From Augochlora pura (taxonomy: Eukaryota > Arthropoda > Insecta > Hymenoptera > Halictidae), in contig NC_135777.1 in assembly GCF_028453695.1 (NCBI RefSeq), positions 19,457,714-19,521,713 on the forward strand: DNA of 64,000 nt. The letters run 5' to 3'. Within the stretch, counting starts at the first letter, position 1, and the number at the start of each line of letters is the position of its first letter. Shown piece after piece: positions 22,200 through 35,000 of the stretch. A program made the translations under genes and the position numbers. The notes under the pieces were generated by a model. That model made no database searches. It had not been told where the DNA came from and saw nothing but the letters and a program-made list of their open reading frames with translations.

Positions 22200-23850
22200 C
22201 CAGATAAAATGCTAACGGATTTCGACTGCTTTGATGATAAGCTGGCTGTAATTAGTATAGATAGTAAACGATTCATTTTCGAGCAGAACTGTCGTATTCT
22301 TGAGTTATGGATCCGGCTAGAGGTAAAGGTAGAAAGGTACCGATGTCACCTCATGTGACAGAGAATATGAAGCTATGTATTTCTATTAATTCAAATATGT
22401 TAGAAACAGATTGAAATCGTGCTGTTATCGCATATATCGTCACATGTGGATGATTACTATGATTTCGCTCGATTTTACGTTAGCATGTGTCTGCCTTAAG
22501 AATTAGGATCAGGCAACGAGTTAGAAAGGAAGAAAAGGGAGACTTTTGGTCCTAGGTAATGACTGCATATATATTGCGTATTCCTATCGTGATAAATAAA
22601 GTTCTGATAATCGCAATTCCACGAAACTATCGTTAATTAATTGACGCAACCCAAAGATTCTACTATTCTACAGATCTGTAGAACCTCGATTTTTTGAGAC
22701 TCGATCCATCATTAAGAATACGCTATGCATTCGCGTGCGACTATATAATTGCGTCACTTTTTACAATCAATGGTCCAAACAGAATTAATTTTAGCAGCAC
22801 ACCAGCTTCGATTCCAAAGATTTTTCGATGATCGAACTGACCGGGCGTTTCTCTGACCGTAGGGAACGCGCGGTTCAGCTTCTGGTAAGCCAGCGCGAAA
22901 CAAGGGGATAGCCGACCCGCCTGCGCGTGCAGCCGCGTACAACACGATTGTCAGTCCTCAATGAGCTGGGTCGGAGGCATCGACCCGCCCCGAACAATTA
23001 ATCATTCCAATAATCCGGGGAAAAATCGACCGGGCGGCGGGCGATTACGGTGGACAAACGGGCTCTCGAGCGGTGGCCGGCCTCCCCCCCCTCATCCATT
23101 CTCCGGTTACAAACACCGCCGGTGGCCTGACACTTTGGGGGTTGCGAAGTTTTCCGAGACCGGTCGCGAAGTTTCCGCCTCCGGTCGGTTCTCGTTGATC
23201 GGCGAGTGGAAGTTTCGTGGATGGAGACATCGAGACGCCGGGGTTAGGAGGGGAGGGGAGGGGGTCGGGGCAGAGGTGCATTTTCCTTCGGAAACAATTT
23301 AAGCGACGATTACGTCGCACCGCGGGGCCAGGATCGACCCAAAAGCGGTGAAAAACATTTTCCGATTTCAAACATATATTCATTTTCGAGTCTGTGGTAT
23401 TTTGTAGTAAGGCATTGTTGTACTGGGTGTTTATTTTATTCTGCGCGTGGAATGTCTTCCCCATTTTTGTTGCTAAAAATATTATTGTTTATGATTTTTT
23501 TATAACTAGTTTTTACGATACGTACACATCAAAACGTATTTTAACAACCTGGGCATTGTGACCTATGCATGACCTACTTATGAACAACGAATTAACAACT
23601 AATGCACGGTAAATTATTACAAAAATTGTCAGCAAAATCTAAGACATTATTATACCATACAATGGTATTAAACAAAGTATTCTATTCCACTGAATATGTA
23701 TGAAAAATCGAGAATGAAAATCAAAATATTAGATGATATTTAAATCGACAAAATGTGTATTATCGAAACGAAATTTTACTATCCAGCAATTTTCTATCAA
23801 ATAAAAGTGAAAGAAAATGATACAGCACTGCGACCCAAATGTTCAACCGA
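22200..23850. other. Mixed region, no gene
   Basis: The sequence is AT-rich at 22200-22760 and 23340-23830, with a CpG-richer segment between. A 113-codon plus frame at 22961-23302 has no domain and overlaps a minus frame of similar quality, so neither is called. Confidence 0.45.
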
Positions 23851-24437
23851 TTACAGCTTCTTTTAAGTTCGCGGGACGTTTCACCGCCTTCGGATGCCCC
23901 TGGCAGCGCTGTGTGCCGCCGCTAGATCAGAAGGCGGAGAGAACCAGCTCGTGGATGACGGGGGCGCGATGGAAAGCGACCGAAGAACCGGCACGCCGAG
24001 AAGAATAAAAGAAACCGAGGTGGAAACGAAAGAAGGTGTCTACTAGAAATGGTAATAATAAAATCTGGAGGAGTCGAGAGTCACGGTGGTGGGGAGAGAG
24101 GGGAGGGGGTAGCGGGGGTGTTGAAGAGTCGCGAGCGAAGGCGGTTGGCGCGGTGGTCGGGACAGAGGACAGGTCGGCGGAGGCGCGAGGACAGAGTATT
24201 TTAACTTTTTAAGGGGGTGTACGAAGCAGTAGGAGCGGAGCAGTTCACTCGAACAGTTTGGTTGGCTTGTCTGCCGGGGGTGAATCGGGGGTTAGTCTAG
24301 ACGGGAGTCCCCCGACTTCCACCCCTCGTGCTCTGGCCCCCCCGTTGCGCACCACCCTCGCCGCCACTACCACTACCACTCAGACTGCGAGCAGACAGGT
24401 TGCGACCAATGTCGTAACAATCCCTCCCGCCCCGCGC

Positions 24438-24460
24438 CTCTCTCTCTCTCTCTCTCTCTC
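24438..24460. repeat. CT microsatellite
   Basis: A pure CT run of about 11 units. Confidence 0.95.
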
Positions 24461-24633
24461 GTTCTGTCGTCGCCAACCCCCGGACCCTACCCCCGTCCCA
24501 CCTCTTCACACCTTCCCCGATGCACTCGTCCAAAATCTCTTAACCGTTCTCTCGTCCTCTCTTTTTCTTTTCTTCGCCCGCTCGACGGCTCGAACCAACG
24601 AGTGGGTGCACAAAAAAACGAGCGGCAGGAACA

Positions 24634-24677
24634 ACGCGCGCGCGCGCGCGCGAGCGAGCGAGCGAGCGAGCGAGCGA
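24634..24677. repeat. (GC)n joined to (GAGC)n
   Basis: A GC dinucleotide run at about 24634-24652 continues without a break into GAGC tetramers to about 24677. Alternating GC is able to adopt left-handed DNA. Confidence 0.9.
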
Positions 24678-25059
24678 ACGGGCGGCCGATGCGGGGGAGG
24701 AAGCGGAAAAAGGGCGCGAAGAAAGAGGACCCGGGGTAGAAGAAGAGCTCGACGCGGAACGGAACAGTGCGGCGACTGCATCGATGAGGATGGTGAAAAA
24801 AAGAAAGAAAAAAAAAAAAACTGAAGCGTTATCCGGAAAAACCGACGGATGCTCGAGCTGTGCGCGCCGCCCCGTCGAAGACAAGCGGGGCCGGTGCACG
24901 CGACTCTTGCCACTCGACGCATCGAATGAGAAACATGATGTTAGAATACTAATAATAGAGACGCTTATCCGCGCGACACGACACGACGCGCTCGCCCGAG
25001 CGCGTTACGCCGTATTTACTTGCGCCGGTCGAATGGCGTAAATAAATACAGGACGGATG

Positions 25060-25900
25060 CACCGCGATTCAAAGGTGGCGTCCCCTGTTCTCGTATAAGG
25101 AGAACGATCATCGGCGGCGGAAAATCGGCGCTCGATGAAAATGTGATTAATATTCTACCTTCCAAATCGGTAAAAACTTCACGATTCTGATTTTGAAGTT
25201 GACGAAATTTCGGAAACTCTTTTATAGGAAATGATATTTTAACGCATCGATATTTTAACACTCGAACAACGAATCTTCTTGACGAGAATGTAACTGAACA
25301 CGCTGTGGATCACTTATAAATTTATTTATTAATTTTTCTAGGCACATTCATTTTTCTATAGATTTTAATAAAACGCAAGAATTTGTATAAAATTTTAGAA
25401 AGTAGATAATAAAATACATTTACAATTTTGTGTAATAGATGTACAATCTAATTTAAGGAGAAAAGAAGAAATAAGTTTTCTATATATTGCCTTCTCTTAT
25501 TGTTAGTCTACTCTGTATATAAAGTTATGAAATTTTGGTACACAATTAAGCATATAATGGAAAACAAAATTAAGCAGAATCAGTGACATACAAAGTAAGC
25601 GAGCCGCAAGGAAAAACAGGAAATGCAAATAATAACGTAAAGTCCGAGGTCTATTTCAAGAATCTGAAATAAAGATATTCATTCATTCATACCACTATTA
25701 TTCTTAAACGTTTCTGTCTATTTATGATTAATCTCTCAATGTAAAAAATAAATAAGCTCCTTACGAATACAAATCAGAATAAATTCTAACAAATTGACCG
25801 ACAACCGCAAAACCGCGTAGAATACAACTGCGCGAACATCGACAGTTGTCCCCTCGAATCTCATGTGATATACTTTAGCGCCAAATCGTCGCAATCGCGA
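25060..25900. other. AT-rich spacer, nothing recognised
   Basis: The sequence is strongly AT-rich from about 25260 to 25800, with no frame, repeat family or RNA gene seen. Confidence 0.5.
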
Positions 25901-26157
25901 ACAATTAAAGGTTCACCGAGGTGCGCCGTCGTCTAGGAAATAAGAGCGTTCCGCGATTGGAAAGGAGTGAAAGGACGACCCGTTGATCCCGTTCGTGGAA
26001 AAAGTGACGGCTGGGGAACGCGATTCCGGGGTTCGGCTTATAAAAATTTTCCTCGTGAGAAACGGACAAGCCGTGGGATCTCTAGCGCCGCGATGCGCCA
26101 CGCCGGCTTCGAAACGAGGCCGGCACGAAAATTTCTTTTGTGGAATCAAAGGCGAGA

Positions 26158-26195
26158 GGGGGGGGGGGGGGGGGGGGGGGGGCGGGGGGGGGGGG
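26158..26195. repeat. G run of 38 with one C
   Basis: The run of G is broken only by a single C at 26183. On the other strand it is a C run. Such tracts can form quadruplexes and are assembled poorly, so the length is uncertain. Confidence 0.95.
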
Positions 26196-26461
26196 TACGA
26201 GCGAAGGGCAAATTCCCTGACAGCCTCGCGATACAAGCGAGACGCGAGATACGCGCAGGATCCCTTTGATCTCGATACCGAGTGTCCGCCACCTTGTAAA
26301 GCGTATTGAAATTTTCCAGGAGCAAATCGTGTCGATGTGTGGCCGGGCAGAATACGGCGGCGGGTTGGGCACAGCGCAAAGCGATGCGTGGAATGTAATT
26401 GTCGGGCTCACGAAGAATGTACGACCGGCTGACAAAGACATTGTTACTATGGATCTCCTCT

Positions 26462-26516
26462 GTCTGCCTCTCTCTCTCCCCCTCTCTCTCTCTCTCTCTC
26501 TCTCTCCCTTTCTCTC
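26462..26516. repeat. CT microsatellite
   Basis: A CT-rich run with a pure part at about 26483-26506. Confidence 0.9.
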
Positions 26517-28006
26517 AGTCTACGTCTCCCACCTCACGATTCGTCTCTCGGTCTCTTTCTCTCGCTCTCCCTTTTCCTTTCTCTGGCTTTCGCCGCGATA
26601 CAGCCGCTCCTTCGTTACCAGGACTTACGGTTATCAGTTTTGCCGATCGTTCGTCACAAAGAATGGCTGCCGGGAATTATTGACGTTACGTCTCGCCGCT
26701 ATGCAACCAGTAATTGTTAAACGCAAGGCCACAATCATCTCGGCTTGAAATATTAAGGCGGATTATCGGGACGGGAATCTCGGAAGTGAGAAGTCGGTTT
26801 AGATAGTAACCCGACAGGGATAAGCCGAGCTTATTGCTTTCCGAAGTACCAGCCCTTGGCTGACGAGACCTACGACAATGATTTAGCGCTGGCCGGCCAA
26901 CGATGCCGCAATTTATTGTCCAGATAAAGAGCCGGGGGAACCTGCCGTCCCGGCAAACGATATTGAAAATACAGCGATTGCGATCTGCGGCTAGAAACGC
27001 GTTGCACTCCCATTAACTGGCTATTTCAACGCGAACGGCCTTCTTTTCGAGCGACTTTGAAATATTTTTTGCGGAGAAACTGTAACACCCTTTCGCAGTG
27101 GAATTCGCAGGGTTTATTTCTACACGTTTCAATCGCGTTTACAAATTTTTCGGATTAAAAAATGTCGGAATTTATGGCATCGGCTGCTCTGAAACGTAGC
27201 GAAGTTTGAAAAACATGTTTGTCAAGTTTATCAGTTTTACGCGGCAAAATAAGACGTATATTTATAAAGCAGTACTCCGCGGTCTGTGTTTGAAATGCAG
27301 CAGCGATCCAAGGAAAAATCGGCATGTTCGGATCACGCGGGTCATAATTAATTCTTCGAAAGCCTGGTTAAGATTAAAATCTAGACCCGAGTTCGCGTCG
27401 AGGTAGAAATGTTATATTTAAGAAAAAAAGGGGCAGTTAATGAAGACGTTGATCTGGTTAAGAGTAAACGTTGGTTTACAATTTTTTACCGCACCGTTGG
27501 AATTATTTCTTAATTAACCTGTGAAGTCCGAGAAAATTTATAAATCGAAGCGCTTTTCAAGCTGAGAAGGGCCGACGTTAGGCGACCAAGGTCGAGTGCG
27601 ATTTTGCAAGTCATAACGACAAGATAGACCGTTCCGAAAAATCATGGTCTGCGGTGTTTCCAGCAGCTCGGCGAGCCAGAGTGTTCGTAAAACCGGGCGC
27701 GATAAAAACGGAACACCTCGTACGATCCGATTATTCGGAGAACAATATGTTTACGAGCATTCGCGGCAATTGTTGCGCTGCTCGGGCTCGGGCTCGGATC
27801 GTTCGTGGAAAAAGCGGAACGCGTGTCGGCGGGCCCCCCTCGAGGCACGGCGACGAAATATAAATTGTTAATGCGGCCCGGTTATTGTCGAGTTAATTTT
27901 AATCGCGTTTTATGCGAAGATCAACGCGCCCGTCCCCCCCGGTCGCGTCCTCTTTGTATATTCATGACCGGCGATCGTCTCGTTGCTTAATTCTGCCCGG
28001 GGGCCG

Positions 28007-28044
28007 GGCGCGCGCGCGCGCTCGCTCGCTCGCTCGCTCGCTCG
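28007..28044. repeat. (GC)n joined to (CTCG)n
   Basis: A GC run at about 28007-28020 is followed by six CTCG units at 28021-28044. It has the same composite design as the tract at 24634-24677 in the opposite sense. Confidence 0.9.
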
Positions 28045-28639
28045 GGCATTGTGCTCGCGGCGCGGACGCCGAGCAGATACGCGCGGGCTGCCCGCGCGCG
28101 CCCGATTCTTTTCCCGAGCAACACGCCCGTCGCATCTTCCTCTCTCTGTCTTCCTCCGACGGCTTCTTTCGGCGAGCAACGCCGGGGAACAGACAAACGA
28201 GCGTGGCTCGTTCCCGGCCGCGAAAAAGACAAATCTTTTTGCCGGAATGCATGCAGTTCGGCCCGGCATTATTTTCTCGGTCTCCCCCGCGGACCGCTTG
28301 CCCTCCGCCCCGGCGCCTGCACGCCCGCTGCCTTCGGCTTTCTTTCCACGAACCGATCCGTCTCCGACGCGAAAAAATTCGCCCGCGAAGAACGAGCTTT
28401 CTACCGCACGGGATCGGTTCCTGCCACGCTACCCGCGCCGAGATTTATCGAGTATTTCGAGTGATTCCTGCGGTTATTGTTGGAACCTGCTCGCGCGAAA
28501 TTCCGAACGGTGTGGCTGGCTGCTTTCTTCCATGCTAAATGCTTTTGCGGCTACTTCGTCGATCCCACGGGAAAATCGTTCTCTTATTTCCCGCGGAACT
28601 AAGGTAGTAGTGCCTATCCATTACGAAACGCCGTAAGAT

Positions 28640-30290
28640 TGCGACCTTTACTTGAAACGGTAATGCAAACAGTACAATGAAAAATGGGTATAAGGCATAC
28701 GACACCAGACGTAGAGGCTCTGCTTTCATTTCTGAACACTGTTCTTTATAAATGGACACAAATACTGTTGCGTAAATAAAGAAAAACAGTTGTGAAATTT
28801 CAGGAAACGAAAGTAAATTTTATTTGGATTTACTATCACACCTGTGATAATTTAAAATAATCAATCTTTCCTTTCTAATCGGCATAAATTCCTCACCATC
28901 ATTTTTCTCATTAACGTCAATAATTTAAAATGATTTCTTTCGAATATTCTGTTTTACTTCTCATAATTTCACTGCAACTCCGATGTTTCGACTAATTACA
29001 TTATTATCGCGTATAAATACACAGTGTCATAATTCATCGCGTACGTCTTACGATCCTACGATCATCCCCCGCTAAACGACGTCGAATCAGCGATTCCAGC
29101 ATTCGTCGGATCGCAGCTAACGCAATTAAAATAATTTATCGGACCGGGAGCCCCCTTTCCCGATGGAAGCAATAAAAATGATTCGACATCCCTCGTAGTG
29201 GGTGAACTCTGACACGAGTTGGCCGAGCGGACGAAGTTATCGGAGCGACCCCTTCCGCTCGATGAGCGACCGTAAACCGGTGTTAGCAGGCTAACGATTC
29301 CAGACTAAACAAATACCATCTGGTGAGACTTTTTCCCGTGCTGTAATCAGCGGGTTTTGTAGGCGGTCGCGGTCGCGTTCCCGGCTCGTTTCTATTATGA
29401 CTGGGTGCAAGGGATAATAAGCTTCTTGGCCTAGAACCAGGGAGATCCGGCGACCACGAAAGGGAAACATCTTACATAGGAGCGCGTGCACGCCGTGTGC
29501 GGGAAGCCCGCTTCTCGCCGCGCGATCGCTGCAACGTGTTTCGGAAATGGGACAGCATTCTTTTTTCAAATCCTTCGGAAACCGGCGACGACTAAGCCCT
29601 TGGGGCTTTCCCTGTGGAGGTAGATAGAGAACGCGGAATCCGTTCGAGAACCTACTACACTTTCCGCTCGAACCCTTAAGCGCAATAATTTTCTACCGCG
29701 TCGTTCTAGGCGCGCGGAAGGTAAACTGTGAAGAATTGACGGCACTCGATCCTGGATAACAGGAGATCTTGTAAATGTATAGAAAATGATACATAGTATT
29801 GCATTTAATAAAGCTTAACGGTTCAAAATCATTATTTTAATAATAAGGATGATACAAATAAATAAAGTAAGTAAAATAACATTTAGCTTGTGAAGAATAA
29901 ATTGATGCCATTCGAAAACTTTTTTTCGAATGAGAATTCTAAAAATGCATTCGTATGTATTGGAGAAAATAAACTGTGAATGAAATCGATTTAACCCTTG
30001 CGTGTACAATCGGACACCAATTTATATTTTATCATTAGTAATTTTTAGTAACTCTGGATTAAAGATCGCAGAACCATTTCAAATCTCCATTCCACGTACA
30101 CTTCTATGTCGATCAACGTTTCGCAAAAAGAAACGCGAATTTTCAACGCTTAAATAAGATAAAAACATATAAAACATTTCGTACGCTCGAGGAACACATC
30201 TTGTTTACTTTTGTTCCGAAAAGGTTCTAAAAATGATCTTCCTTTTAGCCTCGCGTACCGGAACCGCCCCTTAAAGTCAGAAGCGAGTCC
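28640..30290. other. Mostly AT-rich, no gene
   Basis: The sequence is AT-rich at 28640-29050 and 29740-30240, with a moderate segment between. A short tRNA-like D-arm string near 29216 was examined and rejected. No coding frame is supported. Confidence 0.5.
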
Positions 30291-30337
30291 GTTTCATTTA
30301 AAATTACAACAAGAACAAACCGAAAAGCCGAGATAGA

Positions 30338-30358
30338 AAGAGAGAGAGAGAGAGAGAG
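30338..30358. repeat. GA microsatellite
   Basis: About ten GA units. Confidence 0.95.
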
Positions 30359-30649
30359 CCGCCCGTTTTCGGCGTCGGGCAAACATCGTACTCCCGACGG
30401 ACTGAAATTCGCATTAAATCAAAACGTTGTTTTCGCCATCCATTCGGGAGCCCGCGAAACGCAGTTAGGCTAGCGGGACGCGTGTGCCGCATACACAGAA
30501 AGCTAAGAATGGGGACGATTTTAGAAACGTGGCTGTCGGTCGGCGAGTAAAATTAATCAAAAAAGGACGAATTTGATGGCTCCCTCCTTCGCACGGTTTC
30601 CCCACCGGCCACCAAGAAACCCAGCCGTGCTCGTTCTCGCTCGGGTGCT

Positions 30650-30701
30650 CCCCCCCCCCCCCCCCCCTCCTCCTCCTCCTCCACCTCCTCCTCCTCCACC
30701 T
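30650..30701. repeat. C18 run and CTC triplets
   Basis: Eighteen C bases at 30650-30667 are followed by CTC/CAC triplets to about 30701. Confidence 0.95.
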
Positions 30702-31399
30702 CGCACCGACGTTCGCGTTTCCCGTAACTGCTCGCGGCGGTTAACTCGTCACCCCCTAAAGCGGCGAGATTCCTTCGCAATATGTTTACGCAAAATCATC
30801 AAAACAACCCCACCATCGGGCGACCGGGGCCGTCGAGTATCCCCGGCGTGTCGACAACTCGAGGAAACTCGTCGGCGGCCCGCGCGTCGGTTTCTCTTTC
30901 CCTCTCCTCTCGGCCGCGTGTCTGTTTCTCCTTCCGACCCTCGCCGTCCTCGTTCTCCTTACCCGCTGGAATCTTCCCTGGATTTCTCCGCGTCCTGCAT
31001 TCTTTTCCTCCGCGCCGGACGTCATACCGACGACGATCCGGCACGCAAAAATCCGCCGCGAAAGCGCCGACGAGCGGTTCCATGGAAACCCGGCGATTTC
31101 TCTGGAACTGAATCATCATTCGGGGTCTTCCTCCTTGCTCGGAATCGATCCAGGGTTACTCGCGCGACACATTCCGTCCGCGTTGAATCGATCCCGATGT
31201 CTGCTCGAGTTTACGGCTAATCAGCGAACGCTCGCGGACCGACGAGGAGTCGGAGTTACTCGCACGTGCGATTCTTGCGACGCTAATCCCGGGATTATTG
31301 AATCTGGTTCACCGGCCAATCGGTCTCGCACAATCGCTGAATTATCTTCTACATGCATCCGCGTACGCCACACCCCGTGGCCTTCAAGATTCTAAGGCG

Positions 31400-34300
31400 C
31401 ATAGGCGAGAGTCCGTCGTTTTAGTGGGTCGTAAGTTCGATTCGTTGCGGAAAAGTTTATACGCTTGGCCGAAGTTTTTCCTTTTTTTAATCAGTCTTTG
31501 TATCTGTACTGACATTGTATTATGTATCAATGTGTAATACCATTCTTTGGGCTAAAGTGCCAGATTTTATATTTCGGAGGATCAGAAACGTTGACAATTT
31601 AATTAAGCAGGGCGGTATATTAATCAACGTGGTCCCGAGTAACTGTGATCGCAGTAGCTGGAAAATAAATTTCCCTATTGGCACACTTATCGGCACACAT
31701 TTTCGTACACCCGTTCCCTAGAAAATCCTCTGGTTTAACATCTCCAAAATTCCAAGCCGTTTGGACCAATTCCAAGGAAGTTATTCCGTTTGGAAAGTTG
31801 TTAACATACTTTCCGACGACGCGAGCGTAGATGCGCCCGAGAAGAAACGTTGTTCGTTGTTCCTTTTTCCCAATTCGTGTTGCAAGCACGCGAGAATCGT
31901 CGGTGTGCCGATCATCGAGATTAATCGTGGTATAAACAATGAAAATAGCAACGCGGCGTGGCAGAAGCGGGAATATCGGCGCGGTGGCCCAGATCCGGCG
32001 GTTACCCGGGAATGCTGGAGACGCGATGGAAGACGACACGGGGCCAACCGGATTTCGCGAAAGACAGGAAAAGGTCCAGCGCGTTCACCAAAAGGGTAGG
32101 CGGTGCGAGCGGCGTTCATCGCAAAACAGAACTTACGCAAGCGAACTCGCTCGAAATGCGGGCTCCTGCAGCAAGCACGAGGGAAACTATTTAAAGGTCA
32201 CGCATATATTTCGCGGCGGCGGTGCAGCTGCACGTCGGCCACGTAAAAATATGCGAGCGAACGCTCGCGAGACCGTTTCGCGGCACCCGAACGTGCCTGC
32301 CCCTGCGTATTGTCTCTCCCGATGTTTACACCTATAGGACCTGGTCGCGCCCGATTCATAAAGCTCGATTTCCTCATCGGTCGGCTTTTTTTCCGAATTT
32401 TTGTTCCGACGGAACAACGCGAGCAGCGTCAAAGGGTACAACACGTTTTTTAATTAAAGCTTGTGGACCGCTGGAAAATCTTAACACCTGTGAATTTTCT
32501 ACAAACGATCGGAAAATATTTTTATATACTATTCTATAGTTATTTTTATTTTTATAAAAAAATGGAACGGAAAAAATGAAGAGTGGATGAAAGAATATTG
32601 GAGAAAAAAATAAATAAGGGGCAGTATTAATAAAATAAAGTATAGGATAAAATATAAATAAAGTGTAGAATAAGAAGTGAAAATAATTAGAATTAGATCG
32701 ATTCAACTTTATCAATAAATTTAACACGTATATTCCTTGAAATGGAAACATTATTCAGTAAAAAATGTATATATGGAATATGAGTGAAAGAATAAAAAAT
32801 ATAAAAAATATAGAGAATATAGTGATACAGAGAATATAGAGAATATAATTGAAACGGTGATCTAACCACGACGACTGTAAAAGCAGTCTGATTGGAATAA
32901 AGAAATTGTTCGTCGAGGCTTTCGTTGGAAGGCTTTCGCAAGCCTTCGTTAGTAATCAATTGCCTAGAAAAATGGTATCCGGGGCACACTGTTCTTAATT
33001 AAGTTTCGAACCGGAGGAGATTCTCCGCGCAAAGAATTCGGCGAAAGTGCAGGGGGTCTGGGGGGGCCTACATAATTTAGGGAACGATCCGGCGCGAAAT
33101 AAGTTTCCCAGGTTCCGTCTCAGATTTCTCTATCCTAGAGGCTCAGATTTTCCGAGTAAGCCCGCGGAACTTCGCAAGATACGAGGGAAATCTCGGGGAG
33201 GAAAAGTGCGAAGAAGCCGAAGCCGAAGAGCGCGTGAAATGAGATTAAGGGAAGGGAGCAAGAGGAGCGAATGCAATCGACCTCGTCTTATTTATTAAAG
33301 CAAAGAGTACGAGGCAAGGGTCGGTCGGATGCCTCGGCCTTTAGAGGCCAGCCACTCTTTACGAGCGCAGACCGAGATCGTCATAAACACGTGCAGCTAC
33401 TGCTCGCCGCGGATTCAATTGTTATTACCATCGTCGACGACAGAAAGCGAGCCGTGGTCTCTTTATTCCCGTGCACGTGAGCCGGGAGGAATGCGAGAAC
33501 TGACTTTGATCAATCGTCGAACTCTACGGTTTCATTATTGTGCCCTTGCGTTTTATTTCGCGGAGGGGAATAGTTCGGATCGTAGCTGTTCCCAACGCAT
33601 TTCATTTCCTTAGATTTGCGTTACACAAGCGTAACTGTAATGTCTTCAGACAAACTTTCGTTTTTCGATCGATAAGAATTTGGTAACGCGTATTACCTTG
33701 AAAAAATTACAAGGACAAATGTAGAATTTTCGTAATTTAATATTTAATTTTATCCTATTATTCTCTTTAAAGGAATCTTAATAATCTCCACAATTTTTCA
33801 ATGAAAGGTATGTAACTAAACAATTTGATACGATGGAGTTAATGTTAAAGTGGACCCTAAGGAAGTACTAGGTAGAAAAAATGTACTGAAATTATGAACT
33901 ATGAGATATAAATGAAGTCATAACGGAATCAGAAAATATGTAGCGATCTAACGAATTGTTGCAATGGTATTTCCATTGATGCTTGAAAATTGCAGTAATT
34001 TATCATGCGCAGCGTCGCAGGTTAACCATCGACTGGTATACCGGTGGAAACTAGTTTTTCAGATCATCTAATTCATTAACCTAGTGAAGAAGTCTATATC
34101 GTGTTATTTAATAGACCGTAATTACAGCTGAACCGACAACTGAATACAACGTGCGAACAAATTGATATTCACGACTGCGAGCTAACCCACGACTGTCTCT
34201 CCGCTAGGAGCGCGGTAAACAGATTAATTGCCGCTTTAATAAGCTCTTCCAATAGCTCCAATTTATAATCCGGTTTCGAAACGCCCTCCGCGGGGCGAGA

Positions 34301-35000
34301 TATTAAATTTCATTTCTCGCAGGGAACTGTTTCCCAGCGAAACGATATAAAGCGCAACTTTCCCAAAGAAATTTCCCAACGAAGACAAATAACAACGGTC
34401 GTCAGCAGAACGCTATTAGCTTTGAGTTACGTCGACAGAGGAGATCGCTTAGTCGCAAAGTAGTTCCATGGCGGCCCCCGCGGGGTCCGGGCTCACCCCG
34501 GCAACCCTTTCCACCGTCAACCGACGAAGTTCAGCCTTAAACTTATTAAAAGGTATTTAGAAGTCCGAGCCCTCTGTTTTCCGCGTGAAGCGGGGCTAGC
34601 CGATCCGTAGAAATTTAATTAGCCGGTGGAAAGGTCGGTTCAACGACTAAAATTATTTTCCACAAAAGAACTGTGCCCCCTATCGCAGGCCGCGGATCTT
34701 CAAGGCCACGAAACGTCTGTCTCGCATCGCTCCCCTCAGTCCATAAAAATTCAACGATGCACATCTACTCTCGTGTCTCCCTTTCTGCGTGTACGGGCGC
34801 GCGCGCACACTCGCGCCGCCTGCACGCACGCACGGCACACGGACGGGTGGGCCGGCCGGCGTGTGCGTGGACGGCGTCGCGATTAAACGATAATAAAGTT
34901 CACGAATGGCCTTAAATGCCATTCCTAATTTAAACGCATGCGTAAGATCGCGGACTTAAGGATACGCCGGGCTGGGAACCCGCCTAACCTCTCCGGACCG
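31400..35000. other. Largely AT-rich region, no gene
   Basis: AT-rich parts (31440-31900, 32430-32900, 33610-34160) alternate with moderate segments. No coding exon is recognised. It includes a C-poor strand segment at about 32545-32690. The part at 34780-34870 carries short GCGC, CACG and GGCC runs only. Confidence 0.5.
32545..32860 (+). repeat. C-poor A/G/T tract with GAGAATATA repeats
   Basis: About 145 bases from 32545 contain only two or three C residues on the plus strand. Further right, at about 32790-32850, the words AAAAATATA and GAGAATATA repeat imperfectly. It may be a decayed A-rich repeat. No retroposed gene is recognisable. Confidence 0.55.

Larger units (their letters stand above)
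20130..22200. other. CpG-rich block containing a scaffold gap
   Basis: CpG-rich sequence carries CGAGC repeats, a GTC tract, an A20 run and a purine-rich part (about 21400-21525) followed by a pyrimidine-rich part (about 21620-21760). The long frames are repeat-driven. The gap prevents a full reading. Confidence 0.4.
23850..25060. other. CpG-rich block with GA, CT and GC/GAGC repeats
   Basis: The purine-rich part (about 24000-24250) is followed by a CT-rich part (about 24300-24570) and a GC/GAGC tract. CAGTTCACTCGAAC at about 24240-24254 resembles an insect initiator, with an A/T-rich patch some 45 bases upstream, but this is weak evidence for a promoter. The 188-codon plus frame at 24258 is composed of Ser, Thr, Pro and Arg repeats and is not called. 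Confidence 0.35.
25900..28640. other. Mixed to CpG-rich region, no gene
   Basis: The region holds a long G run, a CT microsatellite and a GC/CTCG tract, listed separately. The frames at 27912-28636 overlap on several registers and are GC artefacts with Arg, Ser, Ala and Pro composition. The part at 26760-27640 holds no feature. Confidence 0.45.
30290..31400. other. CpG-rich block with C and CTC repeats
   Basis: A GA run, a C18 run and CTC triplets stand at the left, followed by CpG-rich sequence with overlapping frames on both strands. The 215-codon plus frame at 30573 starts in the Pro-coding C/CTC tract and is not credible as a gene. Confidence 0.4.

Noticed and set aside
29213..29290. GTTGGCCGAGCGG, similar to the D-arm of serine or leucine tRNA
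   Set aside because: No acceptor stem pairing, no anticodon arm and no T-arm consensus follow at the right spacing.
31420..31450. AAGTTCGATTCG, similar to a tRNA T-loop
   Set aside because: There is no matching stem on either side and no D-arm upstream.
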